A DNA stretch of 64,000 bases from Luteibacter sp. (GCF_009912395.1 NZ_WNDO01000011.1:102429-166428), one strand, 5' to 3'; numbered from the stretch's first letter, positions 18,356 to 27,225 are shown. The notes: generated from the letters alone by a model not told the origin. Translations and numbers: made by a program.

Positions 18356-19931
18356 GCCCGAACGAATCGTTGCCTCCGAAGGCGGCAGGAAGAAGTCGCT
18401 GATCCTGATCACGATGGGCCTGGTGTCGTCGCTGATCATGCTCGACTCGAACATCGTGGCCGTGGCGCTGCCGTCCATCGCCCGTTCGCTGGGCGCCTCG
18501 TTCGCGGAGATCGAATGGGTCGTCAGCGCCTATATCCTCGCGTTCGCGGCGCTGTTACTGGCGGCCGGGTCCTATGCCGACAAGCACGGCCGGAAATTGG
18601 CCATGCTGATCGGCATCGGCATCTTTACCCTGGCCTCCGCGCTTTGCGGTCTGGCGACGTCTGCGCTGATGCTGAACCTGTCCAGGGCATTGCAGGGCGT
18701 CGGAGCGAGTTTGTTGCTCACGGCGTCGCTGGCGGTCATCAACCACACGTTCGTCGGTACCGAACGCGCGAAGGCGTACGCGTTCTGGGGTGCATGCCTC
18801 GGTGTTGCGATTACGTGCGGACCGATCATCGGCGGCGTCATCACGACGTTGTTCGGGTGGCGCTGGGCGTTTTTGCTCAACCTGCCCATCTGTACCGTGT
18901 TGTTCATCGTGGCCTGCAAGGTGGTCGAGGAATCCGCCGACCATGAAGCGAAGCGTCTGGATTACGCGGGCATCTTTTCTTTCAGCGTGGGCCTTTTCTT
19001 TCTTATCTGGGCCCTGATCGACGGTAACAACGCCGGTTGGACCAGTGAAGTCATCGTGGTGCGCCTGACGATCGCGTGCGCGGTTCTCGTCGCATTCTAC
19101 TTCATCGAGGCGCGACAGGTTCGCCCGATGGTGGATTTCGCGCTGTTTCGCCAGCGGACGTTCCTGGGCTCGGCGTTCGCGATGGTCGGTTACGCGGGCG
19201 GTGCCCAGGTGTTGATCTTCTTCCTGCCGCTCCTGCTTCAGAACGCCTACGACTTCACGCCAGCGATGGCGGGTCTTGCGATGCTTCCCTTCGCGTTGCC
19301 CATGTTCCTTACGCCCCGCCTTGGCGCCAGCCTGGGTTCGCGGTACTCCGGAAGGACGCTGCTTACCGTAGGCCTGGTCGTCACGACCGTTGGCAACCTC
19401 GCCCTGAGCGTCTTTGCTTCCACTCACGTCACCTATCCGGTCTTCGCATGCGGCATGTTGGTCGCGGGTATCGGTGCAGGCCTGCTCAACAGCGAGACCG
19501 CCAAGGTGATGCAGGGGGCCGTGCCCGCCCAGCGAGCTGGAATGGCGTCCGGCATTTCCGCCACCACGCGTTTCGTCGGTCTGCTACTCGGCGTGGCGGT
19601 TACGGGCGCAGTCCTGTCGATGGGTGTCGTCAGGCGCTTCCTGTCATCGGGGGCGATTCAAGGGCTGGCGCCGGATCTCGTGGCCCGCGCAGCGAAGCGC
19701 GTGGCATCCGGCGACCTGCATGGCGTGATCGAGACGCTGGATCGCTCCATTCAACTGAGGATCCATTCGGCTGCATCGACGGCATTCGCCGGCGGTTTCG
19801 GCGACGCGAGTCTCGTCGCAGCCATCGTAGCGTCCGTCAGTGCCGTGCTGACCTTCATGCTCGTCCAGGCTGTCGATACGGCGCCCGTTGCGCGAGGGGC
19901 CGCTGTCGAGGCGATGCCGGTCATGGAATAG
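18348..19931 (+). CDS. MFS efflux transporter, DHA2 (EmrB/QacA-like) family
   Basis: 527-residue drug:proton antiporter with about 14 predicted membrane helices. Motif A is present as GSYADKHGRK (about 79-88), and the motif near the start (LDSNIVAVALPSIA) is typical of DHA2 pumps. The ATG at 18348 overlaps the MarR stop by eight bases. No membrane-fusion partner (EmrA) is adjacent, so it may work alone in the inner membrane. The aldo/keto reductase gene follows by 72 bases on the same strand, consistent with a detoxification unit (reduce and export). Confidence 0.9.
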   Translation: MTKPERIVASEGGRKKSLILITMGLVSSLIMLDSNIVAVALPSIARSLGASFAEIEWVVSAYILAFAALLLAAGSYADKHGRKLAMLIGIGIFTLASALCGLATSALMLNLSRALQGVGASLLLTASLAVINHTFVGTERAKAYAFWGACLGVAITCGPIIGGVITTLFGWRWAFLLNLPICTVLFIVACKVVEESADHEAKRLDYAGIFSFSVGLFFLIWALIDGNNAGWTSEVIVVRLTIACAVLVAFYFIEARQVRPMVDFALFRQRTFLGSAFAMVGYAGGAQVLIFFLPLLLQNAYDFTPAMAGLAMLPFALPMFLTPRLGASLGSRYSGRTLLTVGLVVTTVGNLALSVFASTHVTYPVFACGMLVAGIGAGLLNSETAKVMQGAVPAQRAGMASGISATTRFVGLLLGVAVTGAVLSMGVVRRFLSSGAIQGLAPDLVARAAKRVASGDLHGVIETLDRSIQLRIHSAASTAFAGGFGDASLVAAIVASVSAVLTFMLVQAVDTAPVARGAAVEAMPVME

Positions 19932-20003
19932 AACGGTCTGTCACCCGCTGATCCCGTGGCATGTGCCCGGCTCTTCGAGCGGACTATCCGGCTTTGGAGA
20001 TAG

Positions 20004-21062
20004 ATGATGCGTTACAAATTACTTGGTCGGCACTCGGGCTTGCGGGTTTCCGAGATGGCCTTTGGCGTGGCGCTGTTCGGCGAGCAATGGGGTTATGGCT
20101 CCGCGCCCGCGGAGGCTCGCCGTGTTTTCGATCGGTACCTTGCCGCTGGCGGTAATTTCCTGGACACCGCCGATGGCTACCAGTTCGGACAATCCGAGTC
20201 GGTGTTGGGCGACTTCATTGCACCGATTCGCGACGACATCGTTCTTGCGACCAAGTACAGCGGTGGCGCCGCGAAAGAGCCGTCGCTCAGTCTTACCGGC
20301 AACAGCCGAAAGAACATGATCTATTCGGTCGAGCAGTCGCTCCGGCGCCTGAAGACGGATCGTATCGATCTCTACTGGGTGCACCATTGCGATAACGTCA
20401 CCCCGTTCGAGGAAATTCTCCGGGGTCTGGACGATCTCGTTCGTGCCGGCAAGATCCTTTATGCAGGGGTTTCCAACTTTCCTGCGTGGCGCGTATCCAG
20501 GGCGGCGCTTCTTGCCGACCTGCGAGGATGGGCTCCCCTGGTGGCCATCCAGTACGAGTACAGCTTGATCGAGCGCAGTGGCGACGTCGAATTGCTGCCG
20601 ATGGCCGAGGCCCTGGGCCTGGCGGCGCTGCTATGGTCGCCTCTCGCGGGTGGCTTGCTTACGGGCAAGTATCGCGCTGGCGAGCAAGGTCGATTGCAGG
20701 GTCTTGGACGCGTGATCCGGACAGAACGGTCGCAGCGGGACTCGGCCGTCCTCAATGCGGTCGTGGACAGCGCGGAACGTCTGGGCATCAGCGCGGCGGA
20801 GGTGTCGCTTGCCTGGATTCTGGCGAAGGCGCGTCGATCGCCGACGTCCGTGCTGCCCATCATCGGCCCCCGCACCGTCGAGCAACTGGACAACAACCTC
20901 CGGGCACTCGATGTGACGCTTCCAGCTGACATCCTGGCGCGGCTTGACGATGTCAGCCAGCCCGCGCTCGGGGCACCTTACGACGTCAACGCAAGCATGG
21001 TGCCCAAGCTGCTTGGAGGACAGCCGGAACGCGTCGATCTTCCGGTTGTCCCTCCCGCGTGA
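20004..21062 (+). CDS. Aldo/keto reductase
   Basis: 352-residue NADPH-dependent oxidoreductase of the AKR superfamily (TIM barrel). The catalytic set is visible: D54 in NFLDTADGY, Y59, K84 in LATKYSGG and a His in YWVHHCD (127/128). Towards the end SVLPIIGPRTVEQLDNNL is the cofactor-binding segment. GGAGA lies four to eight bases before the ATG; the next codon is also ATG. Likely co-transcribed with the MarR-MFS pair upstream. The substrate is not predictable. Confidence 0.92.
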   Translation: MMRYKLLGRHSGLRVSEMAFGVALFGEQWGYGSAPAEARRVFDRYLAAGGNFLDTADGYQFGQSESVLGDFIAPIRDDIVLATKYSGGAAKEPSLSLTGNSRKNMIYSVEQSLRRLKTDRIDLYWVHHCDNVTPFEEILRGLDDLVRAGKILYAGVSNFPAWRVSRAALLADLRGWAPLVAIQYEYSLIERSGDVELLPMAEALGLAALLWSPLAGGLLTGKYRAGEQGRLQGLGRVIRTERSQRDSAVLNAVVDSAERLGISAAEVSLAWILAKARRSPTSVLPIIGPRTVEQLDNNLRALDVTLPADILARLDDVSQPALGAPYDVNASMVPKLLGGQPERVDLPVVPPA

Positions 21063-21076
21063 TCGAAGCGGCTTCG

Positions 21077-21943
21077 TTATGCGGCGGCTCTGCCCACGAA
21101 ATCCAGCGACGCGTCGATCACCGACACATGGTCGACCATGCGGTTATGGCCGAGACCTTCGGTCGTCATGAGGCGTGCTCCGGGCCACAGACTGGCATAG
21201 CGGGAGCCTTCCTCCCACGGCGTCTCGCGATCGAGGCGATCGTGGATGACCAGGGCGGGGCGATCGATGTGTGGCACCTTGTGCTCGGCGTTGAAGTCAG
21301 TGAAGCGCCGGGTGCCGGTGAGGTCGCGCAGCCAGTTTTCGAAATGCGGGAACACGCGTGGCGACACGCGCAGCATGCGGAACGCGCGCCACACGCCGTT
21401 GACCGGCGTGGCTTGCGGCGCCAGCAGCACGAAGCGTTCCGGACGCCAGTCGGATTCTTCCGCGAAGGCGATCGACATCGCGCCCAGCGAGTGACCGATG
21501 TAGGCGGCCGGGCGACCGAAATGCCTGCCCACGATGCGCAGCATGTTGATGAAGTGCGGCATCGAGCTGACCTTGCCCTCGCTCAGTCCATGGCCGGGCT
21601 GGTCGAACGAGACCACCGCGTAGCCCATGGCACGAAGTCGGGGCACCCAGGCGGCGAAGCGCAGGCCGAAGCTCGACCAGCCGTGGCCGATCAGCACGAA
21701 CGGCTGGCTGCCGGGATCGCCCCAGGTATAGGTGGTGACGCGCTGGTCGCCCATGGTGAGCTCGCCACGCTGCATGTCCCTGACCTGGGTCAGGGCTTCG
21801 CTGGCGCGTTGCCGGCCGGCTTTGTCGGGGGTGACGAAACGACGGGCGAGGGCGCGGCCGGTGGGGCCGGGGGCGAGGCGGCTGGCCGTGCCGAAATAGG
21901 CGCGTGCGAGGGCCAGCTGGAGCTTGCGGAAAGTCTTTTTCAC
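21077..21943 (-). CDS. Alpha/beta hydrolase
   Basis: 288-residue hydrolase. The nucleophile elbow is GHSLG with S152, an oxyanion HG motif occurs earlier (LIGHGWSSFG), and the acid and base are likely the Asp in HDRLDRETPW and the His in GLGHNRMVD. The first 25 residues are amphipathic rather than a classic signal peptide, so it is probably cytoplasmic. It is divergent from a TetR gene, and two similar palindromes lie in the gap, so it is probably the TetR target. The substrate (ester or lipid) is unknown. Confidence 0.88.
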   Translation of the reverse strand: MKKTFRKLQLALARAYFGTASRLAPGPTGRALARRFVTPDKAGRQRASEALTQVRDMQRGELTMGDQRVTTYTWGDPGSQPFVLIGHGWSSFGLRFAAWVPRLRAMGYAVVSFDQPGHGLSEGKVSSMPHFINMLRIVGRHFGRPAAYIGHSLGAMSIAFAEESDWRPERFVLLAPQATPVNGVWRAFRMLRVSPRVFPHFENWLRDLTGTRRFTDFNAEHKVPHIDRPALVIHDRLDRETPWEEGSRYASLWPGARLMTTEGLGHNRMVDHVSVIDASLDFVGRAAA

Positions 21944-21970
21944 GGCGGGGAGTCGTGGGGAGGTGGGTGA

Positions 21971-21985
21971 CTTGACAGTGTCAAG
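21971..21985. promoter_or_regulatory. TetR operator copy 1
   Basis: Perfect 15-base palindrome CTTGACA-G-TGTCAAG between the divergent hydrolase and TetR genes. A second, slightly degenerate copy follows at 22005. Confidence 0.7.
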
Positions 21986-22004
21986 ATTCAGTCTGGCACC
22001 CTGA

Positions 22005-22021
22005 TCTTGTCAGCGTCAAGA
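22005..22021. promoter_or_regulatory. TetR operator copy 2
   Basis: TCTTGTCAGCGTCAAGA, an imperfect copy of the palindrome at 21971; centres are 35 bases apart. Two sites in one divergent promoter region would let the repressor control both genes. Confidence 0.6.
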
Positions 22022-22062
22022 TCATATGCTCCACTCGCCGCACGTCATGCATGGAATCGTCA

Positions 22063-22662
22063 ATGTCCGATAGCTGTCCTTCCTCTCGCTATCACCATGG
22101 AGATCTCCCGGGCGCGTTGCGTCGCGCCGCCTGGGACATGGTGGGAGAGGCCGGCGTTCGAGGACTTTCCCTGCGCGAATGCGCCCGTCGTGCGGGTGTA
22201 TCGCACGCCGCCCCCGCGCATCATTTCGGATCGCTGGAAGGCCTGCTCATCGAAGTGGCGGCCGATGGCTACGAGCGCATGGCCGTGATCATGGATGAAG
22301 AGATCGAGCGTGCCGGCGATCGACTTCCCGGCTGTGGGCTGGGGTACATCCGTTTCGCAACGACCCATCCGCAACAGTTCCGCCTGATGCTGGGAACGGA
22401 TCGTGGCGCGGGCGAGTCGCCCCGTCTGCGCGAAGCGGCCAGCGCGGCGCTGGGACGCCTGCGCGAAGCCATCCGCGACGCCTGGATCGCCCGACATGGG
22501 CAATCGCCGGACGACGTGTTCCTCGAAGAACGGACGGCGCTCGCATGGAGCGCCGCCCATGGCTATGCATTGCTTTCCATCGACCGGCAACTGCTCACGA
22601 CCTCATTGCCTTCGGCATGGCGCGTGCTGTCGCCCTTGATCGAAACCCTGCTGCGGCCCTGA
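22063..22662 (+). CDS. TetR/AcrR family regulator with WHG-type C-domain
   Basis: About 200-residue TetR regulator. The HTH contains LSLRECARRAGVSHAAPAHH (about 35-54); the C-terminal part (YIRFATTHPQQFRLMLG) matches the WHG/TetR_C_33 ligand domain. The start at 22063 has GGA eight bases upstream; an in-frame ATG at 22051 is also possible. It is divergent from the hydrolase gene with two CTTGACA-type palindromes between, so it probably represses that gene and itself. Confidence 0.87.
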   Translation: MSDSCPSSRYHHGDLPGALRRAAWDMVGEAGVRGLSLRECARRAGVSHAAPAHHFGSLEGLLIEVAADGYERMAVIMDEEIERAGDRLPGCGLGYIRFATTHPQQFRLMLGTDRGAGESPRLREAASAALGRLREAIRDAWIARHGQSPDDVFLEERTALAWSAAHGYALLSIDRQLLTTSLPSAWRVLSPLIETLLRP

Positions 22663-22668
22663 CGGGCG

Positions 22669-23649
22669 TCACTGCCTACGGCCGAACGACACCGGGTAAG
22701 CGGCTGACCGTGCATCGATCATCGGATCGGCGGGCGCGATGCCGTCGGGAAGCGCATTGGGCAGGAACAGCAAGGCTTTCTGCGCGGCGTCGTTATCGGC
22801 CACGGTCTTCTCCACGGAAATCGTGCCCAGCTCCACGAGGCGGCGCTGCTTCGGCCACGTGATGGACGGGTCGTCCAGCTTGTCGCCCGGCGCGGCGACT
22901 TGGAGCATCAGCTTGAACTTCACCGGACCTTTCGCGACGCGCTGGCGAATTTCATCGGCCAGGAAGTTCGGTGCCAGTCCGGCCACCTTCGCATCGGCGA
23001 CGTAGTGTTCGCCTGCCAACGGCAGGAACTGGTAGCGGCCATACGTGATGCCGCCCGAGGCGTTCGTGTATTTGAACGTGTTGACGCCGTAGTAGGGCAG
23101 CGTGCCGAAGCTGATGGGTGTCGGCTTGGGTGCGGTGAGGAAGGTCTTCGCGGCCGGGTGGCCGGCGAGATAGGTATCCAACGGCGTCGGCTTGGCCGTA
23201 CCCGGACCACTGGTGCCGATCGCAATAAGCAACTGGCGGAAGTCGTCGGCCGTCGGCGAGGGGAAGCCGTTGAACGAGTGGGCGACGATGTCGCTCGCCG
23301 AGCCGTTCGGCAGATGAAACTTGATCGCCAGGCCTCGCGGGTTCGCCATCGTATCGTTATCGGGGATGGTGGGGATGCCCGCGAAGTCGGAGAAGCGGAC
23401 GGTGACCGGAACCTTGGCCAGGAAGTGCGGCGCCTTGCTGATCCCGGCGGCCTCCGGCGAGGGGGTGAAGCTTCCCTCGAGCACGATGCCCTTGGCGTGG
23501 ACGGCGCGGGCGGCGTGCTTTCCGAAGACCCCATTGAGGGCATCGACGAGTTGTTCGGGGCGGGATGTGGGGGCGGTGGCCTGCGGCTGGGCGTGGACCT
23601 GGCTGGACAGGATCAGGGCGAGGGCGGTCAGCGGGATGGAGGGGCGCAC
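22669..23649 (-). CDS. Catalase-like heme peroxidase (SrpA type), exported
   Basis: Catalase-fold protein of 326 residues, shorter than true catalases (about 480). Heme-pocket features are visible: VRFSDFAGIPTIPDN, NPRGLAIKFHLPNG and, near the end, proximal-side residues around NTFKYTNASGGITYGRYQF. The GTG start at 23649 (GGAG six bases upstream) begins a signal peptide ending SSQVHA-Q, so the enzyme should act in the periplasm. Such small catalase-related proteins reduce organic peroxides. It is divergent from a cysteine-rich regulator (23790) with an AT-rich gap. Confidence 0.88.
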   Translation of the reverse strand: MRPSIPLTALALILSSQVHAQPQATAPTSRPEQLVDALNGVFGKHAARAVHAKGIVLEGSFTPSPEAAGISKAPHFLAKVPVTVRFSDFAGIPTIPDNDTMANPRGLAIKFHLPNGSASDIVAHSFNGFPSPTADDFRQLLIAIGTSGPGTAKPTPLDTYLAGHPAAKTFLTAPKPTPISFGTLPYYGVNTFKYTNASGGITYGRYQFLPLAGEHYVADAKVAGLAPNFLADEIRQRVAKGPVKFKLMLQVAAPGDKLDDPSITWPKQRRLVELGTISVEKTVADNDAAQKALLFLPNALPDGIAPADPMIDARSAAYPVSFGRRQ

Positions 23650-23789
23650 GGGTGGCTCCGGGTCGGGAAGGTGGCCCACCTTAGTTCCTTTTGATAATAA
23701 CGACAATATGAATTAGCATTATTAGTGATTTGGCCTCCCACGGGCGTGCTGGGCTATAGTCCCGGGTCATCCGCCGCCACCCCGGTACC
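23650..23789. promoter_or_regulatory. AT-rich divergent promoter region with dyad
   Basis: The gap between the peroxidase and its neighbouring regulator contains an unusually AT-rich stretch (about 23690-23735) with the inverted ends TAATAA and TTATTA. It is a plausible binding site for the adjacent HTH protein. Confidence 0.4.
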
Positions 23790-24407
23790 GTGAGCACCAA
23801 GAGCGACATCCTCGACCTGTTGAGACGGCAACCGCTTACCGTGGCGCAACTTTGCGAGCGCCTGGGCGTCACCCGGAACGCGGTCAACGTGCAGCTGAAG
23901 CAGCTGGAAGCGGAGGGGCTGGTTCGCCGGGGAACGCAGAAGGAACGTGGCGTCGTCGGTAAACCGCCTTCGACGTTCGAGGCCGCGCCCGGCAGCGAGG
24001 ACATTGCGTCCGCCGCCTATCGTGCTGTCCTGCTGGCGGTCCTGTCCGCGACCAAGGCCACGTCCGGTCCGGAGACATTGCGCGACATCCTGGAAAAGGC
24101 GGGGCGAGGTCTTGCGGCATCGCTGGACGATACCGGGCCTCGCGACTTCGACAGCCGTTTGCGCAAGGCCATGGCGATGGTCGATGCGCTGGGTGCCAGC
24201 ACCGAGGCTGTGCCCCAGCCGGGCGGCATCATGGTTCGCAACTACAGCTGCCCGGTAGGCGGTGCCGTCCGCGAGGAGCCGTGCGTCTGTGAGGCCATGG
24301 CCGCCTTTTTCTCGGAAGCGACGGGATGTCCGGCCAGTGAGTACTGCCTGCGCGAAGACCGGTTGATCTGCCAGTACTTCATCCGCACGGACCTCCCGGT
24401 AGCCTGA
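23790..24407 (+). CDS. HTH regulator with cysteine cluster (SufR-like)
   Basis: 205-residue regulator with an N-terminal winged helix (about 1-60; LTVAQLCERLGVTRNAVNVQ) and a C-terminal half rich in cysteines: C in NYSCPVGG, CVC, TGC, YCL and LICQYF. This arrangement resembles SufR/DeoR-type proteins that hold an iron-sulfur cluster, so sensing oxidants or iron status is likely. Translation starts at GTG. Its neighbour is a divergent catalase-like peroxidase, consistent with an oxidative-stress switch. It converges with the permease operon after a 4-base gap. Confidence 0.82.
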   Translation: MSTKSDILDLLRRQPLTVAQLCERLGVTRNAVNVQLKQLEAEGLVRRGTQKERGVVGKPPSTFEAAPGSEDIASAAYRAVLLAVLSATKATSGPETLRDILEKAGRGLAASLDDTGPRDFDSRLRKAMAMVDALGASTEAVPQPGGIMVRNYSCPVGGAVREEPCVCEAMAAFFSEATGCPASEYCLREDRLICQYFIRTDLPVA

Positions 24408-24411
24408 CGCA

Positions 24412-25650
24412 TCAGATGGTGCGCGTGGCCTCCACCGGCGGCACGTGCGAGGCACGTATCGCCGGTGCCAGCACGGCCAGCTGACCCAGGCCGAGCAGGC
24501 CCAGGATGCCGCCTGCGAGATAGAACATGTTCAAACGGCTGATCTCGAACTGGCTCATCATCCAGCGGTTGAGCACCAGGGCCAGTATGATGCCGACGGC
24601 GATCCCCGCGATCGCGATGAGTCCGTTCTCGGTCAGGAAGTAGAGCAGGATGTCGCGACGTGTCGCGCCCAGCGCACGTCGGATGCCGATCTGACGGCGT
24701 CGCTGGCCGACCCAGAAGCTGGTGAGGCCGACGATGCCTGCCGCTGTGACCAGCAGCAGGACGACGCTGATGCCCCCGAGCATCCAGGCGAGTCCGCGAT
24801 CGCCGCGGAACGCCAGCTGCCGCAAATCCGTGAAGCTCAGCACGCCGTGGGGCTGGGGAATCACTCGTTGCGTGCTCGCGGCTTTCAAGGCTTCGGGAAT
24901 GCGCTTCATCAACGCGGGAAGCTGGCCGGGCTGGGCCCGCGCCACGAGGAATCCGCCCTTGGTGGTCATGCGCATCGGGGCCAGGATCACGTCCTGCCAG
25001 TGATCGTCGTTGGTCGCGAAGACCTGGGGCGAATGCAGGCGGTCCACGATGCCGATGATCGTGCTCGGACGTGCGCCGATGGAGCCGATGTAGATCTGCT
25101 TGCCCAGGGCACCTCCGTCTGGGAAGGCCTTTCGGGCGAGCGTGCGAGTGACGATGATGGCGGCGGCGTCGGGCGAGCCCGACTCGGATATCCTCGTGAC
25201 TTCCTCGGGTCGAAAATTGCGGCCCTCGACGAGTTTCACGCCCAGCGTGGGCACGGCGTGCTCATCGACGAACATGATGGGAATACCGCGCGATTCGATA
25301 TTCGGGCCGGTCGGCGTGCGGCGAATACCGCTTTGCCAGCTGGCGCCGACGAGTGGCATGGCGTTGGTAATGAAGGCGTCGGCGACACCCGGCAGGGCGC
25401 GTACGGTGGCGATGTCCGCGGATTGCCGGGCCGGTATGTCACTGAGCGGCGCCACCCATCGGTTGTTGACCATCATGATGTCGGACTCGGCGATGCCGGT
25501 CTCGCGGGACATGCGGTCCAGGCGTCCGTGGATTACGAACAACGCGTTGCATACCACCGCGAGGGTCAGGGCCAACTGGGCGGCGATGAGCATCGCACCG
25601 GCCTTGTGGTGGCGCAGGGTGGAAAGGATGGGGCGGATAGGCATGTCCAT
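24412..25650 (-). CDS. FtsX/MacB-like ABC permease (second gene)
   Basis: 412-residue permease with an N-terminal membrane helix, a large periplasmic MacB-type core (about 45-275) and three helices in the C-terminal FtsX domain (about 280-405). The RRRQIGIRRALGATRRDI motif marks the coupling helix. It is preceded by a related permease, four bases away on the same strand. No ATPase or membrane-fusion gene is in the operon. A second in-frame ATG lies at 25644. Confidence 0.88.
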   Translation of the reverse strand: MDMPIRPILSTLRHHKAGAMLIAAQLALTLAVVCNALFVIHGRLDRMSRETGIAESDIMMVNNRWVAPLSDIPARQSADIATVRALPGVADAFITNAMPLVGASWQSGIRRTPTGPNIESRGIPIMFVDEHAVPTLGVKLVEGRNFRPEEVTRISESGSPDAAAIIVTRTLARKAFPDGGALGKQIYIGSIGARPSTIIGIVDRLHSPQVFATNDDHWQDVILAPMRMTTKGGFLVARAQPGQLPALMKRIPEALKAASTQRVIPQPHGVLSFTDLRQLAFRGDRGLAWMLGGISVVLLLVTAAGIVGLTSFWVGQRRRQIGIRRALGATRRDILLYFLTENGLIAIAGIAVGIILALVLNRWMMSQFEISRLNMFYLAGGILGLLGLGQLAVLAPAIRASHVPPVEATRTI

Positions 25651-25654
25651 GGTG

Positions 25655-26965
25655 TCAGCCTGCCTTGAGTTGCCATGCTGGCTGCACGCGGGACGCGCGC
25701 CAGGTGGGATAGAACGCGGCGAGCAGGGTGCTGGCGAGCGCCACGACGATGGTGATACCGAGCAAGGCAGGACTCATGCGGGCCAGATCGGCCACCACTG
25801 GGCTGAATACCAGGCCAAGGCATAGCGTGCCCACACCGGTAAGGATCACGCCAAGTAACGCGCCGGCCAGGCCGACGACGCCCGCCTCGAACAGGAATTG
25901 CGCATAGATCGCCCGGCGGGATGCGCCCAGTGCCCGACGTACGCCGATCTCGCCGGCGCGACGCATGAATTTCGCCAGCAGCAGGCCCACCACGTTGATC
26001 AGGCAAATGCCCAGGAAGGCGAAGGCGATCACCATGCCCATGCGAGCCTCGAGAGGGACGACCTGCCGGTAGGCGAGCCACGACATCACGTCGCGTAAGC
26101 GTACGTTGGGCTCCCAGTGGAAACGGCCGCTGCGGTTCTGCGCGTTGGAATAATCGACGAGGTATTGCCGATAGGCCGCCGCGCTGGCGGCATCAGGCAG
26201 TTCGGCCCAGAAGCTGATGAACACGCATTCGGAGTGGACGAAGTTCTGCCAGCCCGGTTGGTAGGAGCGATTACATACATTTCCGCCATCGGGCCATCGC
26301 CCGTCGGTGATGGCACGCCCGAAAGGCATGTACATGTCGCCCATGTCGCCGAAGCCATTCTCCGCATCCAGGTCGAAGAAGCGTGGACGGGCGGTCCAGC
26401 GACGGGAGACGCCGACGACGCGGAAGAGCGTGCCGTCGAGATTGATCTCGCGCCCGACGCTGTTGGCACCGTCGAAGACGCGATCGTTGAGGTCCTGGCT
26501 GATGACGACGACGCGTGCCTCGGCCTGGTCGTCCGCTGAGGACCAGGGTCCCCCGTAGAGGAACTGCACGTCGAACATCGGAAACATGTCGGTTTGCACG
26601 GCGTAACCGCGAACAGGCCATGCCAACTGCCCGGGGCGGTCGAAGACCACGGAGCCGCCCACCGGATAGAGCGCGGTCTGGCGGGGCGCCTTGTGCGCTT
26701 GGTACAAGGCGGTGGCGTCACGCCAGGTGATCCAGGGCAGGGGCTCGCCGCTGGGATCGTCGGGATCGGGGCCGTAGTTGTCGATCTGCGCGATAAACAA
26801 CTGCGACGACTTCTGCGGGATGGGGTCGCCTGAGGTAGCCCGGAACACGGCGTAGCAGGTCATGGCTGCCGCCACGCCCACGGCGATCACGACGATCATC
26901 AGCGCCGTGAGGACCGGATTGCGTTTGAGACTGCGAAAGCCGAGTTGGGCGTAATAGGCGAACAT
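25655..26965 (-). CDS. FtsX/MacB-like ABC permease (first gene)
   Basis: 436-residue permease with the same plan as the downstream gene: one N-terminal helix (about 15-45), MacB-type periplasmic domain and three C-terminal helices; RRAGEIGVRRALGASRRAI is the coupling segment. The start at 26965 follows GGGAGG at seven bases; the longer frame to 27043 lacks a ribosome site. Two non-identical permeases in tandem suggest a heterodimer that exports a peptide, antibiotic or lipid, with the ATPase encoded elsewhere. A tandem palindrome at 27059-27083 lies upstream. Confidence 0.88.
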   Translation of the reverse strand: MFAYYAQLGFRSLKRNPVLTALMIVVIAVGVAAAMTCYAVFRATSGDPIPQKSSQLFIAQIDNYGPDPDDPSGEPLPWITWRDATALYQAHKAPRQTALYPVGGSVVFDRPGQLAWPVRGYAVQTDMFPMFDVQFLYGGPWSSADDQAEARVVVISQDLNDRVFDGANSVGREINLDGTLFRVVGVSRRWTARPRFFDLDAENGFGDMGDMYMPFGRAITDGRWPDGGNVCNRSYQPGWQNFVHSECVFISFWAELPDAASAAAYRQYLVDYSNAQNRSGRFHWEPNVRLRDVMSWLAYRQVVPLEARMGMVIAFAFLGICLINVVGLLLAKFMRRAGEIGVRRALGASRRAIYAQFLFEAGVVGLAGALLGVILTGVGTLCLGLVFSPVVADLARMSPALLGITIVVALASTLLAAFYPTWRASRVQPAWQLKAG

Positions 26966-27058
26966 CGAGGTGCCTCCCTGTTTCCTTGGAACCTGGTAAG
27001 CAAGGGCTGTGCCACTGACTGATGAGGTGTTTTCGGGGTTCATGCGCTGGCGGGACCC

Positions 27059-27083
27059 TGTCCGCGGACAGCGTCCGTCGGAC
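27059..27083. promoter_or_regulatory. Tandem palindromes upstream of the permease operon
   Basis: TGTCCGCGGACA (27059-27070) and GTCCG-T-CGGAC (27073-27083) lie side by side about 95-120 bases upstream of the permease start. They share the GTCC/GGAC core, so one dimeric regulator could bind both. The gap is shared with folA, so the regulated gene is not certain. Confidence 0.5.
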
Positions 27084-27108
27084 AGGCGGACGACCCGTGC
27101 TCCTGTCG

Positions 27109-27210
27109 CGTCCCCATTTCAACTTAAACAATTGTTAGTTCCGTCTCAGGACGCGGAGGACTACTATCCGCAGCGCACCGTCCCCATGTCGGTTCGTACC
27201 GTCCCCATTT
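27109..27210 (+). repeat. Three direct repeats CGTCCCCATKT before folA
   Basis: Copies at 27109-27119, 27179-27189 and 27200-27210. The last two are exactly 21 bases apart (two helical turns) and end 16 bases before the folA start codon, overlapping the region where its promoter or leader should be. Confidence 0.45.
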
Positions 27211-27225
27211 TGCGAAGGAAGTTCC

